Assembly: GCF_014204715.1 (NCBI RefSeq)
Contig: NZ_JACHLY010000001.1
Location: forward strand, 4,114,501-4,178,500
Direction: 5' to 3'
From: Streptomonospora salina
GTDB taxonomy: Bacteria; Actinomycetota; Actinomycetes; Streptosporangiales; Streptosporangiaceae
Length of the DNA: 64,000 bases
Part shown: positions 8,752-18,582 of the stretch, piece by piece
Numbering within the stretch: the first letter of the stretch is position 1
How the letters are laid out: the number at the start of each line of letters is the position of its first letter
Notes under the pieces: model-generated
What the model was told of the DNA's origin: nothing
The model's database searches: none
The model's input: the letters and a program-made list of their open reading frames with translations, nothing else
Position numbers and translations under genes: made by a program

Positions 8752-10293
8752 ATGTCGGCGACAGGTGCCGCCGCTTCAGGATCGGCACGGGCACGTGGCC
8801 GCTGTGCACCCCACGAAGGATCCGAATACCTGGTTTCCGCTGAGACCGCCGAGCAGCTGCGCCAGGTGATGGTCCACGGCGTGAACCGGCTAAGCGAGTG
8901 GCTATCCCGCACCAGCCGTCCCGGGACCGGCACTGCCCCCGGCGAACTGCGACCGCTCGTCGAGGGCGTCGACCTCGACACTCCGCTGGGCAGCACGGCG
9001 GCTGCACTGGCCGAACTCGACCATCTTTATCTCGCCGACGCCGTCCGGTACGACGATCCCCGATACGCCGCCAACCTGAGCTGCCCGGTCGTAATCCCGG
9101 CCGTCCTCGCGGAAACCGTACTGTCGGCCCTCAACACGTCCGTTGACAACTGGGACGACAGTGTCGGAGCCACGCTCGTCGAGCAGCGCCTCATCCGCTG
9201 GACAGCGGAACTGATCGGATTCGGTGCCGGCGCGGACGGAGTGTTCACCTCCGGCGGCACCCAATCCAATCTCCACGCACTGCTGCTGGCGCGAGAAATC
9301 GCCGCCGATTCCGCTCGCAACTGCGATCCCGGGATTCGAACGGTACATGTACTGCCCCGGCTGCGGGTTCTGACCTCCGAGCACTCCCACTTCAGCGTCG
9401 CCCGGGCCGCCGAGCTGATGGGCCTCGGCAGCGAGGCCGTTGTCGCTGTTCCCACAGACAACCAGCGGCGGATGTGCCCACGCGCGCTCTCCCGCGCTTT
9501 CGAGGACTACCACACCGCGGACACGACGGTCATGGCCGTCGTGGCGACCGCGGGAACAACCGACTACGGCAGTATCGACCCGATTACCGAAATCGCCGCG
9601 CAGTGCCGGGAGCGCGGCGTTTGGCTCCATGTGGACGCCGCGTACGGCGGCGGGCTACTGGTATCTCCGCGCCGACGCAATCTGCTGGCAGGGATCGAGA
9701 TGGCAGATACGGTCACCGTCGACTTCCACAAGACCTACTTCCAACCGGTAAGTTCCAGTGCTCTGGTAGTGCGCGACGGTGCCGTTCTCGGCAGGCTCAC
9801 TCATCACGCCGTTTTCCTCAACCCGGCCGACGATCCCAATCCCAATCTGGCCGACAAGTCCCTGCAAACGACTCGCCGCTTCGACGCCCTCAAGCTCTGG
9901 CTTACTCTTCGCGTACTCGGCCCCCGTATGATCGGGGCGATGGTCGATGCGGTGATCGACCTCGCCGACGAAGTATGGGGCCTGCTCGACGCCGACCCCC
10001 GATTCCGGGTGCTGGTGCGGCCCAGCCTGTCCACTCTGGTCTTCCGTTACGAACCGACCAAGCACGGGCCCCCTGAGGTGATGGACGCCGCCAACCGGCA
10101 CGCCCGGCATGCGCTGCGCGTCTCCAACGCGGGGGTGGTGGCCGCAACGTCGGTCGCCGAAAGGACCTACCTCAAGTTCACTCTGCTCAATCCTCGGGCC
10201 ACCGTCGGTGATTTTGCCGGGCTGATCGAGGACCTCGCCGGCCACGCGCACGCCTACACACTGGGCACGGCCGACTCAGCCGACAACGATTAG
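8752..10293 (+). CDS. PLP-dependent group II decarboxylase (diaminobutyrate/aspartate/aromatic type)
   Basis: 513 residues of the pyridoxal-dependent decarboxylase family. FTSGGTQSNLHAL binds the cofactor phosphate, HVDAAYGGG holds the Asp that contacts the pyridine nitrogen, and DFHKTYFQP contains the PLP-binding Lys. The family includes L-2,4-diaminobutyrate decarboxylase, actinomycete aspartate 1-decarboxylases and aromatic amino acid decarboxylases. The closest feel is the diaminobutyrate/glutamate-like branch, but the substrate cannot be fixed by eye. ATG 8752 is preceded by GGCGAAAG; an earlier in-frame ATG (8719) exists. In this setting it could supply an amine such as beta-alanine or diaminopropane as a starter or building block for the adjacent PKS/FAS-like operon. 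That is inference. Confidence 0.8.
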   Translation: MSATGAAASGSARARGRCAPHEGSEYLVSAETAEQLRQVMVHGVNRLSEWLSRTSRPGTGTAPGELRPLVEGVDLDTPLGSTAAALAELDHLYLADAVRYDDPRYAANLSCPVVIPAVLAETVLSALNTSVDNWDDSVGATLVEQRLIRWTAELIGFGAGADGVFTSGGTQSNLHALLLAREIAADSARNCDPGIRTVHVLPRLRVLTSEHSHFSVARAAELMGLGSEAVVAVPTDNQRRMCPRALSRAFEDYHTADTTVMAVVATAGTTDYGSIDPITEIAAQCRERGVWLHVDAAYGGGLLVSPRRRNLLAGIEMADTVTVDFHKTYFQPVSSSALVVRDGAVLGRLTHHAVFLNPADDPNPNLADKSLQTTRRFDALKLWLTLRVLGPRMIGAMVDAVIDLADEVWGLLDADPRFRVLVRPSLSTLVFRYEPTKHGPPEVMDAANRHARHALRVSNAGVVAATSVAERTYLKFTLLNPRATVGDFAGLIEDLAGHAHAYTLGTADSADND

Positions 10294-10371
10294 GTGGGAG
10301 GTCAGAGCGGAGAGAATCGACGCGGCCTGCCCCGCCCGCAGTGCTGACCGCATGGGAGGCCTGAGTCTCCC

Positions 10372-11666
10372 CAGGGCTGATTCAAAGTCGTCTGGTGAGA
10401 GCGATGAAGCAGGTCACGGCATCATGACGATCACGGCGATCGGCCGACATACAACAACGGAGCTCCTGTAGAAGCGCGGGGACACAACTCTCCGGCTCCA
10501 CAGGAACTCCGTTGCCCCACCAGTCTGCCACCGCCCCAGCCCGCCATCGGCGACCTCTCCCAACGCCTCACCGCCGTGGACGACCCGCGCGACGAACGCG
10601 GCCTCCGCCACGAAATCGGCACCGTTCTGGCCACCGCGCTGTGCGCGCTGCTGTGCGGATCCCGCTCGCTGCGCGCGATCGGCCAGTGGGCCGCCAACAC
10701 GCCGCACCACACCCGCGCCCGCCCGGGCTGCCGCGTCACCGACCCGGAACTGGGCGTGCGCACCGCGCCCAGCACCTCCACCATCCGCCGGGTCCTTCCG
10801 GCCTGTGCCCCGGCGAGCGTGGCCGCCCTGTCCCGCCCCGAGGCGGCCGACACTCTGGCCATCGACGGCAAGACACTGCGCGGCGCGGCCACCGCCGATC
10901 AGGCGGCCGCCCACGTCCTGGCGGCCCTGGATGCCGGCGGCCGCATCGCCGCCCAGGTCCCCGTGGCAGGCAAGACCAGCGAGATCACCGCCGTACAGGA
11001 CCTGCTGGGACCGCTCGACATCGGCGGGGCCTCGGTCACCGCCGACGCGCTGCACACCCAGAGGACCACCGCCCGCTACCTCGCCGAGCAGCGCGGGGCC
11101 GACTACGTCCTCACGGTCAAGCGCAACCAGCCCACGCTGTTCGACAAGGTCAGAAGGTTGCCGTGGGCACAGGCCCCCACGGGCGACACCGACCGCCACC
11201 GCGCACACGGCCGGGCCGAGACCCGCACCGTCAAAGCGCTGAGCATCGAGGGCCTCGGATTCCCCCACGCGGTTCAAGCGGTGCGCATCCGCCGCCACGT
11301 CATGGACCTGCGCACCGGCAAGGTGTCATGGACCTGCGCTTATGCGGTCACCAGCCTTGAGGCCGAGCAGGCCGGGGCCGCCCGGCTGGGCGCTCTGGTG
11401 CGCGGCCATCGGGCGATCGAGGCGCTGCATCATGTCCGCGACACCACCTTCGCCGAGGACGCCTGCAAAGTCCGCAGCGCCCACGGGCCGGCCAACCTCG
11501 CCGCGCTGCGCAGCCTGGCCGCGCTGCTGCTCTCCGCGCTGGCACGCCCGACCATCCCCGATGCGATCCGGTGGGTCTCCTACGCGTGCTTCACCCGCCC
11601 GCTCGATCTCATCGGGATCGCCTGACCAGCGAGACTGAGACGATCAACGACTTTGAATCACCCCTG
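10372..11666 (+). mobile_element. ISAs1-family insertion sequence, copy A
   Basis: The ends carry inverted repeats: CAGGGCTGATTCAAAGTCGT at the left (10372-10391) and its near-complement ending at 11666. GAGTCTCCC flanks both ends (10363-10371 and 11667-11675), a 9-bp target duplication that fits the 8-10 bp known for ISAs1. Presence of a duplication means it inserted here directly, next to the decarboxylase gene. Confidence 0.85.
10576..11625 (+). CDS. ISAs1-family DDE transposase
   Basis: 349 residues with the hallmark AIDGKTLRGA (first catalytic Asp), VTADALHTQ (second Asp), YVLTVKRNQP, and near the C-terminus HHVRDTTFAEDA with the catalytic Glu, ending TRPLDLIGIA. The family N-terminus (TSLPPPQPAIGDL) is readable just upstream in the same frame, but the equivalent TTG start at 10512 is one base out of frame, as if a C had been gained in the CCCC run at 10515-10518. 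GTG 10576 was therefore taken. The enzyme may be slightly shortened at its N-terminus and its activity is doubtful. Confidence 0.8.
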   Translation: MDDPRDERGLRHEIGTVLATALCALLCGSRSLRAIGQWAANTPHHTRARPGCRVTDPELGVRTAPSTSTIRRVLPACAPASVAALSRPEAADTLAIDGKTLRGAATADQAAAHVLAALDAGGRIAAQVPVAGKTSEITAVQDLLGPLDIGGASVTADALHTQRTTARYLAEQRGADYVLTVKRNQPTLFDKVRRLPWAQAPTGDTDRHRAHGRAETRTVKALSIEGLGFPHAVQAVRIRRHVMDLRTGKVSWTCAYAVTSLEAEQAGAARLGALVRGHRAIEALHHVRDTTFAEDACKVRSAHGPANLAALRSLAALLLSALARPTIPDAIRWVSYACFTRPLDLIGIA

Positions 11667-11705
11667 GAGTCTCCCCGGGCGGTGCGGACCCCTGGAGGAA
11701 ACGTG

Positions 11706-12805
11706 ACGCCGTGTACCCGAGCACGCCCGGCGTTGGGACCGAACCTACACCCCACGACCTCCTGCGCGGCCTGCTCGCCCCACTGGCGCGCAAGAACTGC
11801 TGGCCCCTATCCGAACACGCCGGCCACCCCGCCCCTACCGCTTCCAGCACCTACTCTCCCGCGCCCACATGGACCAATCCGGACTGGTCGCCGACCTGTG
11901 CGCCTACGCCCGCACCCACCTGGGCGACCACGACGCGGTCCTGATCCTGGACGAGACCGGCGACCTGAAGAAAGGCACCGAAACCGTCGGCGTCCAACGC
12001 CAGTACACCGGCACCGCCGGGTGTATCGAGAACGCCCAGGTCGCGGTCTACCTCGGCTACGCAACCCCCGCCGGGCACGCGTTGATCGACCACCGCCTCT
12101 ACCTGCCCTGCTTCTGGACCACCGACCCACGAAAACTGCGAACAGCGGGCGTTCCCGACCACATCGCCTTCGCCACCAAGCCCCAACTCGCCGCGCAGAT
12201 GATCACGACCGCCCTGGGCACCGACATCCCCGCGGCGTGGGTGGCCGCCGACGAGGTCTATGGAGGCAACCCGCACCGAGCGCATCACCCGGGCATCGGG
12301 CGCGGCCACCGTCGCCGAGCTGGCGGCACTGGTCCCCGAGACCGCCTGGGAGCGCCGCTCGGCCGGGCAGGGAGCCAAGGGCCGACGCTTCTACGACTGG
12401 GCCCGCATCGAAGCCGAACCCCACCCGGCCGGGCACCGGTGGGTGCTGATTCGGCGCCACCGCACCACGGGTGAACTGGTGTTCTACCGATGCTACGCAC
12501 CCGAGGCGGTGCCGCTGAAGCGGCTGGTCGCCGTGGCCGGACGCCGGTGGGCGGTCGGGGAGAGCTTCCAGCAGAGCACGGGACTGGCCGGGTTGGACGA
12601 GCACCAGGTCCGCACCTGGACCTCCTGGCACCGTTGGCGCCTGTTCACGATGCTTGCCTACGCCTTCCTCGCGGTATGCGCGGCCATCGAAGCCCACGAG
12701 AGCCCGCACGCGGACGGGATGGTCGCGTTGACCTGCAACGAGATCGCGAATCTGCTCAACGCCCTGTTCGCCGCGGAACCCGATATCGAGCACGTGCTGG
12801 AGTAG
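11706..12805 (+). pseudogene. IS701-family transposase, frameshifted
   Basis: Three overlapping frames together read as an IS701-type DDE transposase: an N-terminal part (HDLLRGLLAPLARKNCW) from ~11711, the core LILDETGDLKKGTETVGVQR from ~11869 with the catalytic Asp, and the C-terminal part RRWAVGESFQQSTGLAGLDE from ~12260 to 12805. Shifts occur near 11860 and 12260, and some residues between the blocks seem lost. It is inactive. No clear terminal repeats were found. Confidence 0.8.
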
Positions 12806-13054
12806 TCGCTGTTCAGACGCTCCCACCAAGCCAGCGCCCGCCGATGCCACTACCGCAGACAGGCCACCCGAGAACCATGACAAAACGGAACTACAACTGG
12901 AGTGTTTTGAGGGTTTGCGGTCGAAGAATAGACATAATATGTTCTTGTTCTTTTTGGTGGGGCCGATGGTTCTGCATCTTCTTGAGTGCAATCTAAGCAC
13001 TGTAACTATGTTTGGCGGTGACTCCGTGTGTGGGCGTGCCTATGGCGCTAAATA
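12806..13054. other. Intergenic, AT-rich
   Basis: About 250 bp following the IS701 remnant. The first part still looks like transposon end. From ~12920 the GC drops sharply (AATAGACATAATATG), as at a promoter. No gene is seen. Confidence 0.3.
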
Positions 13055-13219
13055 ATGAATCATATTGCTGTGATGGCGGTAACCCAGGAAACGTTTTTTG
13101 GTCTCCCTGGCAAGGCCGAGAGTAACGTCCACGAGACTGAGGCCATGCTGGAAGAGTTCGAATGTCCCTCCAGGTCGAGCACACTGCTTTCCGATGGCTA
13201 TACCGTCATCACCTTCTGA
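13055..13219 (+). CDS. Small ORF, 54 residues, unknown
   Basis: The reading starts MNHIAVMAVTQETFFGLPGK, continues with an acidic stretch (ETEAMLEEFE) and ends CPSRSSTLLSDGYTVITF. An acidic helix followed by a Cys/Ser/Thr-rich tail is the general look of a RiPP precursor. However, there is no clear ribosome binding site before ATG 13055 or ATG 13073, and no RiPP-modifying enzyme is adjacent. It follows an AT-rich, promoter-like stretch. It could equally be a remnant of a gene broken by the neighbouring IS. Confidence 0.22.
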   Translation: MNHIAVMAVTQETFFGLPGKAESNVHETEAMLEEFECPSRSSTLLSDGYTVITF

Positions 13220-13632
13220 TCGCCGAGCGCCGGTGCGATGATGAGATGGCGGAGAAGCGATCGAAATCGATCCGGGATTTTTTCCTCCATCCCGGTGAGT
13301 TGGTGCCCCGCCTTGGCTCAATCAGTGCCCTTGCCCCTGCCCCTGCGGGGTAGGTCACCTTGGTGGGTGGTTCCCGAGCAGTTGGCAGATGCTTCGTTTT
13401 AGGGATCGTTTAGTTCACTGAGAGATTTAACATCTCGCTCATGCGTCACCACTTTCCCGTTCGCGTCCTCCTGTGTGTAATGGGAGAGGCGGAGCGTTGC
13501 TCACGCAGTAAATCGGCGCAAGTAGGAGTCGGCCGGCCGAGTGAGCTGGCCTTGACGGTGTTGCCTGTTCTCGTGACGCCCATTGATGTCGCTTGTTTTC
13601 TGCGGAGAATGAATACCGATGGAAGGTGGAAG
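13220..13632. other. Intergenic region upstream of the SDR gene
   Basis: About 410 bp without a supportable gene. GC content is mixed. A moderately AT-rich part (13390-13440) probably precedes the SDR promoter. No hairpin or repeat stands out. Confidence 0.3.
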
Positions 13633-14496
13633 ATGTCTGCGGATCGCGTGCAGGAAAATCGACCTCGGACCGCGTTGTACCACGACCGCGTCTCCGGATA
13701 TCGAGAATTCGCTGGACAGACGGCCCTGGTTGCCTCCGCCAGTCGCGGGATCGGATACGCTATTGCCTACGAGCTGGCATCCCAGGGAGCTCAGGTAGCC
13801 TTGACAGCGCGTACGGAAGGTCCGCTGCAGGATGCCGCCGACGTTATCCAGAGGGAGACCGGGAGCCCAACACTGGCGATTCGTGCCAACAGCAGGAAGG
13901 ATGCCGAGAGGCGGGCCGCAGTCGACCGCATCATGGAGCGATTCGGCAGGTTGGATCTTCTCGTCTACAACACAGGAATCAATCCGGTTGGCCATACCCC
14001 ACTCCTCGAAACAGACCCGGATTCCCTGGTGCGTATGTTCGACAGCAACGTCGCTGGTGCTCTCGGCTACACTCAGCTTGCTTGGCAGAGCTGGATGGAC
14101 GGATATGGTGGGTCGATCTTGTTGATGTCGACGGTCGGTGCATTCGGAGCCTTCCGCCTCGGCGCCTACAGCGCCACCAAGGCCGCGCTCCACCAATTGT
14201 CGGTGGATCTGGCCGATCAACTCGCCCCTCGGGTAAGGGTCAATACCCTCGCTCCAGCCTTTGTCCGGACCTCCTTCGCTGATTCGATCATGACCCTTCC
14301 CAATGAGATGGTCGCCGCCAGCTACCCGCTACAACGCATCGGTGATCCGGAAGATGTCGCCCACGCAGCGGCTTTCCTGCTTTCGCCACGGGCCTCATGG
14401 ATCACAGGGGCGACGCTTCCGGTTGACGGTGGAAAGTCGATCTCCGCGGTGACTCACGACCGCCCCTACCCCTCTCCACACCAGCGCGTGCACTGA
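13633..14496 (+). CDS. Short-chain dehydrogenase/reductase
   Basis: 287 residues, an SDR with ~25 extra residues before the Rossmann fold. The cofactor motif reads ASASRGIGYA, with Ser where TGxxxGIG usually has a first Gly. NTGIN stands in place of NNAG, the catalytic Ser is in LLMSTVGAFG, and YSATK holds Tyr/Lys; the usual VDGG end is present. It oxidises or reduces an alcohol/ketone with NAD(P)H; the substrate is unknown. ATG 13633 has GGAAGGTGGA upstream. It is isolated between IS elements, with lower GC than the flanks, and may be a stranded piece of a once larger gene set. Confidence 0.82.
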   Translation: MSADRVQENRPRTALYHDRVSGYREFAGQTALVASASRGIGYAIAYELASQGAQVALTARTEGPLQDAADVIQRETGSPTLAIRANSRKDAERRAAVDRIMERFGRLDLLVYNTGINPVGHTPLLETDPDSLVRMFDSNVAGALGYTQLAWQSWMDGYGGSILLMSTVGAFGAFRLGAYSATKAALHQLSVDLADQLAPRVRVNTLAPAFVRTSFADSIMTLPNEMVAASYPLQRIGDPEDVAHAAAFLLSPRASWITGATLPVDGGKSISAVTHDRPYPSPHQRVH

Positions 14497-14883
14497 CCAA
14501 GAGAGAGAACGCCAAGCCTGCTGGTGGTGTTCGCCATCACGCGCCGCGAAGCCAGAGGATTGTAGTAGGGCATGGGCGTATTTCCCTGATGAGTGACGCA
14601 GTGCCCCTGACCCTTCTCCTCGCGAAGATGGACACGTTTCCGGTCGCCCTGCCCAAGCTGCTGCGGGCCGCCGATCGGGCCAGGGTGCCGGGGACGTGGA
14701 ATGCGTAGTGCATGGTCGCCGCCTTTGTTCCCGGCCCTTGTCCAGGGCGGTTGCAAAGTCGGGGGTGAGTGATGACTGTACTGGTCACAGCCTCGTAGCG
14801 ATCCAGAGGAAGCCCGCGCACGCAACAACGGAGCCCGCTAGAAGGACAGGGACTCCTACATCTCTGACTTCCAAGGGACTCCG

Positions 14884-15798
14884 TTGCGCCTCCAGTCTGC
14901 CATGCCCTGCCTTGCCCTCTCCGCGCCGTCGAGCATGCCGCGCCTGCCGGGTGAGGACTGTGATCCCCGCGACCGGCGGGGACGGTGCCACCCGCTGGGA
15001 TGCATCCTGCTCGCTGCCCTGTGCGCGGTGGTGGCCGGCGCCCGCTGCCTGGAGGCGATCGGCCAGTGGGCGGCCAACGCGCCCCAGCCCACCCTGGCCC
15101 GGCTCCACGCCCGCACCACCAGCCCGGCCCTGGGCCTGCGCCAGGCCCCCAGCCCCGCCACCATCCGCCGCGTGCTCACCGCGTTGGACCCGGCCGTGCT
15201 GCTGGGCCTCAGCGCCGTCGAGCACACCGCGGTGCTGATCGTCGACGGCAAGAGCCTGCGCGGGTCGGCCACCCCCGAATCCGGGCCCGCCCATCTGCTG
15301 GCCGCGATGACCGCCGAGGGGAGCACCGCCGCCCAGGTGCGGGTGGGCGACAAGACCAGCGAGATCGCGGCCCTGGGCGACCTGCTTGGCGGACTGGATA
15401 CCGCCGGGTGTGTGGTCAGCGCCGATGCGCTGCATACCCAGACCGCCACCGCCGAGTACCTGGCCGGGCGCGGCGCCGATTACCTGCTGACCGTCAAGGC
15501 CAACCAACCCACCCTGTTCCGCCAGGCCAAGAAGCTGCCGTGGGCCCAGGCGCCGGTGCTGGACCGGGGCCGGGAGCGTGCACACGGGCGCGAGGAGGTG
15601 CGCACCGCCAAGGTGCTCACCGTTGCGGGGATCGCGTTCCCCTACGCCGCCCAGGTGGTGCGCATCCACCGGTGGGTGCGCATTATCGCCACCGGTCGGG
15701 CGCGACGCACCTATGCCTACCTGGTCACGAGCCTGTCGGCCGAACGAGCCGCAGCGGAGGAGTTGGCGCGCCTGGTGCGCGGGCACTGGCGCATCGAG
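14884..15798 (+). pseudogene. ISAs1-family transposase, 5' exon (305 codons)
   Basis: From TTG 14884 the protein reads through LIVDGKSLRGSA (first Asp) and VVSADALHTQ (second Asp) to RGHWRIE. The sequence then stops matching the family because a group II intron begins at 15799. The exon ends on a codon boundary. The remaining 67 residues, including the last catalytic residue, are encoded at 17973-18176. If the intron splices, a full 372-residue transposase would be made; if not, the reading ends in intron sequence at 15873. Confidence 0.85.
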
Positions 15799-17972
15799 GT
15801 GCGCCATGAGGCGCTTCGTTACCGGACGGGGGTGAAAGACCCCTGTCGCCCGGCCGTCGCAGCGGCCGGGTAGAAGCTGAGGGCAGCCACCATGCCGTAG
15901 GAAGCGTAGGCGTGGTGGTGGCAAGCGGCCCTGACACCGTCGGGATGTGCGGGCACTACCAGACCGCGCGGGCCCGGCCAGCAACTCACGAAGGGATACG
16001 CAAGGAACCGGTGCTTGACGCCTCGTTAGCCAGAACCGTTCTCAAACCTGGTGGATATGGGGCGGGACTGCGGTGCGGGCCGGGCTGTTTCGATAAGCAG
16101 GCTCCCGCCCGATACGGCTGCCGGCCGTGCCGGGCAGGTCGTCCCGCGAGTCTGCGGGCGGGACGACGACCGCCGGGGTATAGCCGGGTCCCTCACGTGA
16201 GGACCGGAACGGAGTGAACATGGGAACCGTGCGGGGTCTGCCCTCACCCACCGCCGCCTCCAGCGGCGGGGAGGGGCAGGCGCGCTGTCCGCTGTCGGGC
16301 CCCGCACGGGGCGGAGCGGCCGTAGTACTCCGAGGACGGTAACGCCGTCCGCATGGGGAAGGGCCGCAGCGAGTCACCGCAGCAAGGAGAGGAAATGTCA
16401 GGAGCCACGCTGGTGAACACCGGCGTTCCGTTCGATGCCGCCACGGCGGCCTCGCGGGTACTGGGAATTCAGTCCAAGCTGCACGATCGGGCGGCGGCCG
16501 ACCCCGGCCGCCGGTTCGATGATCTGTTCAACCTTGTGGCCGACCCGGCGTTCCTGCTTCAAGCATGGCGCCGGGTCAGGGCGAACACGGGTGCGCGGAC
16601 CGCGGGGGTCGACGGGTGGACCGCGTATGAGATCGAGAACACCGGCGATGGGCTTGCCGGGTTCCTGGCCCGTATACGCGCCGATGTGAAGGCGCGTGTG
16701 TTCGTCCCACTGCCTGTGGCGGAGCGCCGGATCCCGAAATCCGGTGGGAAGGTGCGTCGCCTGGGCATCCCGACGATCCGGGACCGTGTGGTCCAGGCCT
16801 CCCTCAAACTCGTGCTGGAACCGATCTTCGAGACCGGGTTCAGTTCGTCGAGTTATGGGTTTCGGCCGGGACGCAGGGCCCAGGACGCGATCGAGGACGT
16901 CATCCACCACGCCCGGGTGGGCTATGAGTGGGTGTTCGAGACCGATATCGCGGCGTGCTTCGACGAGATCTCCCACCCGGTCCTGATGGACCGGGTGCGT
17001 GCCCGCGTCGGGGACAAGAAGGTTCTGGCGCTGGTCAAGGCGTTCCTGCATGCGGGAGTCCTGACCGGTGAAGGCGACCTTCGCAACACGCCGTCGGGCA
17101 CACCACAGGGCGGGATCTTGTCGCCGCTGCTCGCCAACATCGCCCTGAGCGCGATCGACGAGCACTTCGACGCGCAGTGGGACCGGCACGGCGGTAACAC
17201 CGGGCGCCGCAGGCACCGCAGACGCGGTGGGGCGACGTACCGGCTGGTGAGGTACGCCGACGACCTGGTCGTCCTGGTCCACGGCACCGTCGGGCACGCC
17301 CACGCTCTACGCGGCGAAGTCGCCGACGTCGCAGCCCGTCTCGGGCTGCGGCTGGCCGCCGACAAGACCCGCACTGTCCACATCGACGACGGGTTCGACT
17401 TCCTCGGGTTCCGCATCCAGCGGCACACTCAATGGGGGACCGACCGCCGTCGGGTCTACTCCTACCCCTCGGTCAAGGCCGCCAAGGCGGTCCGGGCCAA
17501 GGTCAAGGAGATGACCGGACGACAGACCATGAACATGGACCCCGCAGTGGTCTTCACCCGTCTCGGGCAGATCCTGCGGGGCTGGACCAACTACTACCGT
17601 CACGGGGCCTCGAAGATCGCGTTCAGCGAACTCGATCATTACGTGTGGCACCGGGTCTGGAAGTGGTTGCGCCGACGTCACCGGCGTCGGCACTGGAGAT
17701 GGATCGTCCGCACTTACGGTTCGCCCCGCGACCGGTGGGGTTACGCCGCTGACGGTGTGGACCTGTTCCGTCCCGCGGCGGTGCCCATCCAGCGGTACCT
17801 CTACCGGGGCAACGCGATCCCGCTCCCGTGGTCCAGGCAGTCAGAGAACAGTTGACGCCCGAGGGACTCGTGGAGAGCCCGGTGCCGGGAAACTGGCACG
17901 CCGGGTTCGGGCGAGCGGCCAGGGGAAACGACCAGCCGAAACGCTGGAACCGCGCCCCTGGCCGACTCGCAC
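15799..17972 (+). mobile_element. Group II intron (complete, with maturase)
   Basis: The 5' end is GTGCGCC, the bacterial group II consensus. Domain V is at about 17875-17908: it begins GAGCCCGG with the catalytic AGC, has a GAAA loop, and closes with CCGGGTTC. Domain VI is at 17911-17970: GCGAG-CGGCCAGGGG pairs with CCCCTGGCCG-CTCGC, leaving a single bulged A (17965) eight nucleotides from the 3' end AC, exactly where the branch-point A should be. TTCGAT at 16089-16094 could pair with the last six exon bases ATCGAG and is a tentative EBS1. Length 2174 nt. Intron removal joins RIE to ARHHIRD in the interrupted transposase with no frame change. Confidence 0.92.
16395..17855 (+). CDS. ltrA: Group II intron reverse transcriptase/maturase
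   Basis: 486 residues from ATG 16395, which has AAGGAGAGG just before it; an upstream in-frame start (16353) lacks this. RT blocks are visible: VFVPLPVAERRIPKSGGKVR, RPGRRAQDAI, the metal-binding ETDIAACFDEI (~182-192), TPQGGILSPLLANI, and YADD at 287-290. The maturase X domain follows (ILRGWTNYYRHG to VWKWLRRRHRRRHW). No HNH/En endonuclease domain is present at the C-terminus, so target-primed reverse transcription would need another primer, as for other En-minus introns. It lies in intron domain IV. It assists splicing and mobility of its host intron. All RT motifs look intact. Confidence 0.95.
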   Translation: MSGATLVNTGVPFDAATAASRVLGIQSKLHDRAAADPGRRFDDLFNLVADPAFLLQAWRRVRANTGARTAGVDGWTAYEIENTGDGLAGFLARIRADVKARVFVPLPVAERRIPKSGGKVRRLGIPTIRDRVVQASLKLVLEPIFETGFSSSSYGFRPGRRAQDAIEDVIHHARVGYEWVFETDIAACFDEISHPVLMDRVRARVGDKKVLALVKAFLHAGVLTGEGDLRNTPSGTPQGGILSPLLANIALSAIDEHFDAQWDRHGGNTGRRRHRRRGGATYRLVRYADDLVVLVHGTVGHAHALRGEVADVAARLGLRLAADKTRTVHIDDGFDFLGFRIQRHTQWGTDRRRVYSYPSVKAAKAVRAKVKEMTGRQTMNMDPAVVFTRLGQILRGWTNYYRHGASKIAFSELDHYVWHRVWKWLRRRHRRRHWRWIVRTYGSPRDRWGYAADGVDLFRPAAVPIQRYLYRGNAIPLPWSRQSENS

Positions 17973-18176
17973 GCCCGCCACCACATCCGCGACGTGAGTT
18001 TCGGCGAGGACGCATCGCGGGTGCGCACGGGTCATGCGCCGCAGAACATGGCTCTGCTACGCGACGCCGCGATCGGCGTGCTGTCCGGATTGGGGTTCGC
18101 GAGTATCCCTGCGGCCTACCGGTGGGTGGGCTATGACTGCTTCACCCGCCCGCTCGATCTCCTCGGCATAGCGTGA
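17973..18176 (+). pseudogene. ISAs1-family transposase, 3' exon
   Basis: Reads ARHHIRDVSFGEDASRVRTG with the catalytic Glu and ends TRPLDLLGIA with a stop at 18174-18176, matching the C-terminus of copy A residue for residue in spacing. It starts immediately after the group II intron. Confidence 0.88.
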
Positions 18177-18246
18177 CCAGCGGTTACGCCAGCCAACACG
18201 GAGAATGAAACCGCCCTGGACGTGACCGGGTTGATTCACCATTTTC

Positions 18247-18582
18247 GACCGCGGAGTTCAGTATCGGGCCGTTCGCTATACCGAGCGCCTGGCCGAAGCC
18301 GAGGCAGTCGCGCCGGTCGGCTCCCGCGGGGATTCCTACGATAACGCGATGGCTGAGGCATTCAATTCGCTGTTCAAGGGCGAGTTGATCCACAACCCCG
18401 TGAAACGCGGCCGCGGCTGGGCATCAGTCAACGATGTCGAGCTCGCTGTCGCCGAGTACGTCGACTGGGACAACCACCGGCGCCTCCACGGCGAGCTGGG
18501 CCAACGTGCTCCCGCCGAGGTCGAGGCCGCTCACCGCATGAGCGGCTACGATCAGTCCGCCGAGCCCGTGCGGGCCGGATGA
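18247..18582 (+). pseudogene. IS3-family transposase OrfB, C-terminal fragment
   Basis: The frame reads DRGVQYRAVRYTERLAEAEA, then GDSYDNAMAEAFNSLFK with the catalytic Glu of IS3 OrfB, and ends with the DNHRRLHGELG block. Everything upstream of the last third is missing. Its tail resembles the OrfB tail at 25150-25337, so it belongs to the same IS3 subgroup. It overlaps the following small ORF by 4 bp. Confidence 0.75.

Larger units (their letters stand above)
14743..18218 (+). mobile_element. ISAs1-family insertion sequence, copy B, split by a group II intron
   Basis: The left end CAGGGCGGTTGCAAAGTCG (14743) and the right end complementary to CAGGGCGGTTTCA (ending 18218) resemble the ends of copy A. 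Without the intron the element would be about 1.3 kb, normal for the family. No matching target duplication was found at the flanks, so DNA next to one end may have been rearranged. Confidence 0.75.

Noticed and set aside
14589-14708. 39-codon plus-strand frame (MSDAVPLTLLLAKMDTFPV) upstream of ISAs1 copy B
   Set aside because: No ribosome-binding site or homology recognised, and its GC pattern does not distinguish it from chance.
15799-17972. Retron or diversity-generating element around the reverse transcriptase
   Set aside because: Intron boundaries, domains V and VI, the maturase X domain and the split transposase all identify a group II intron.
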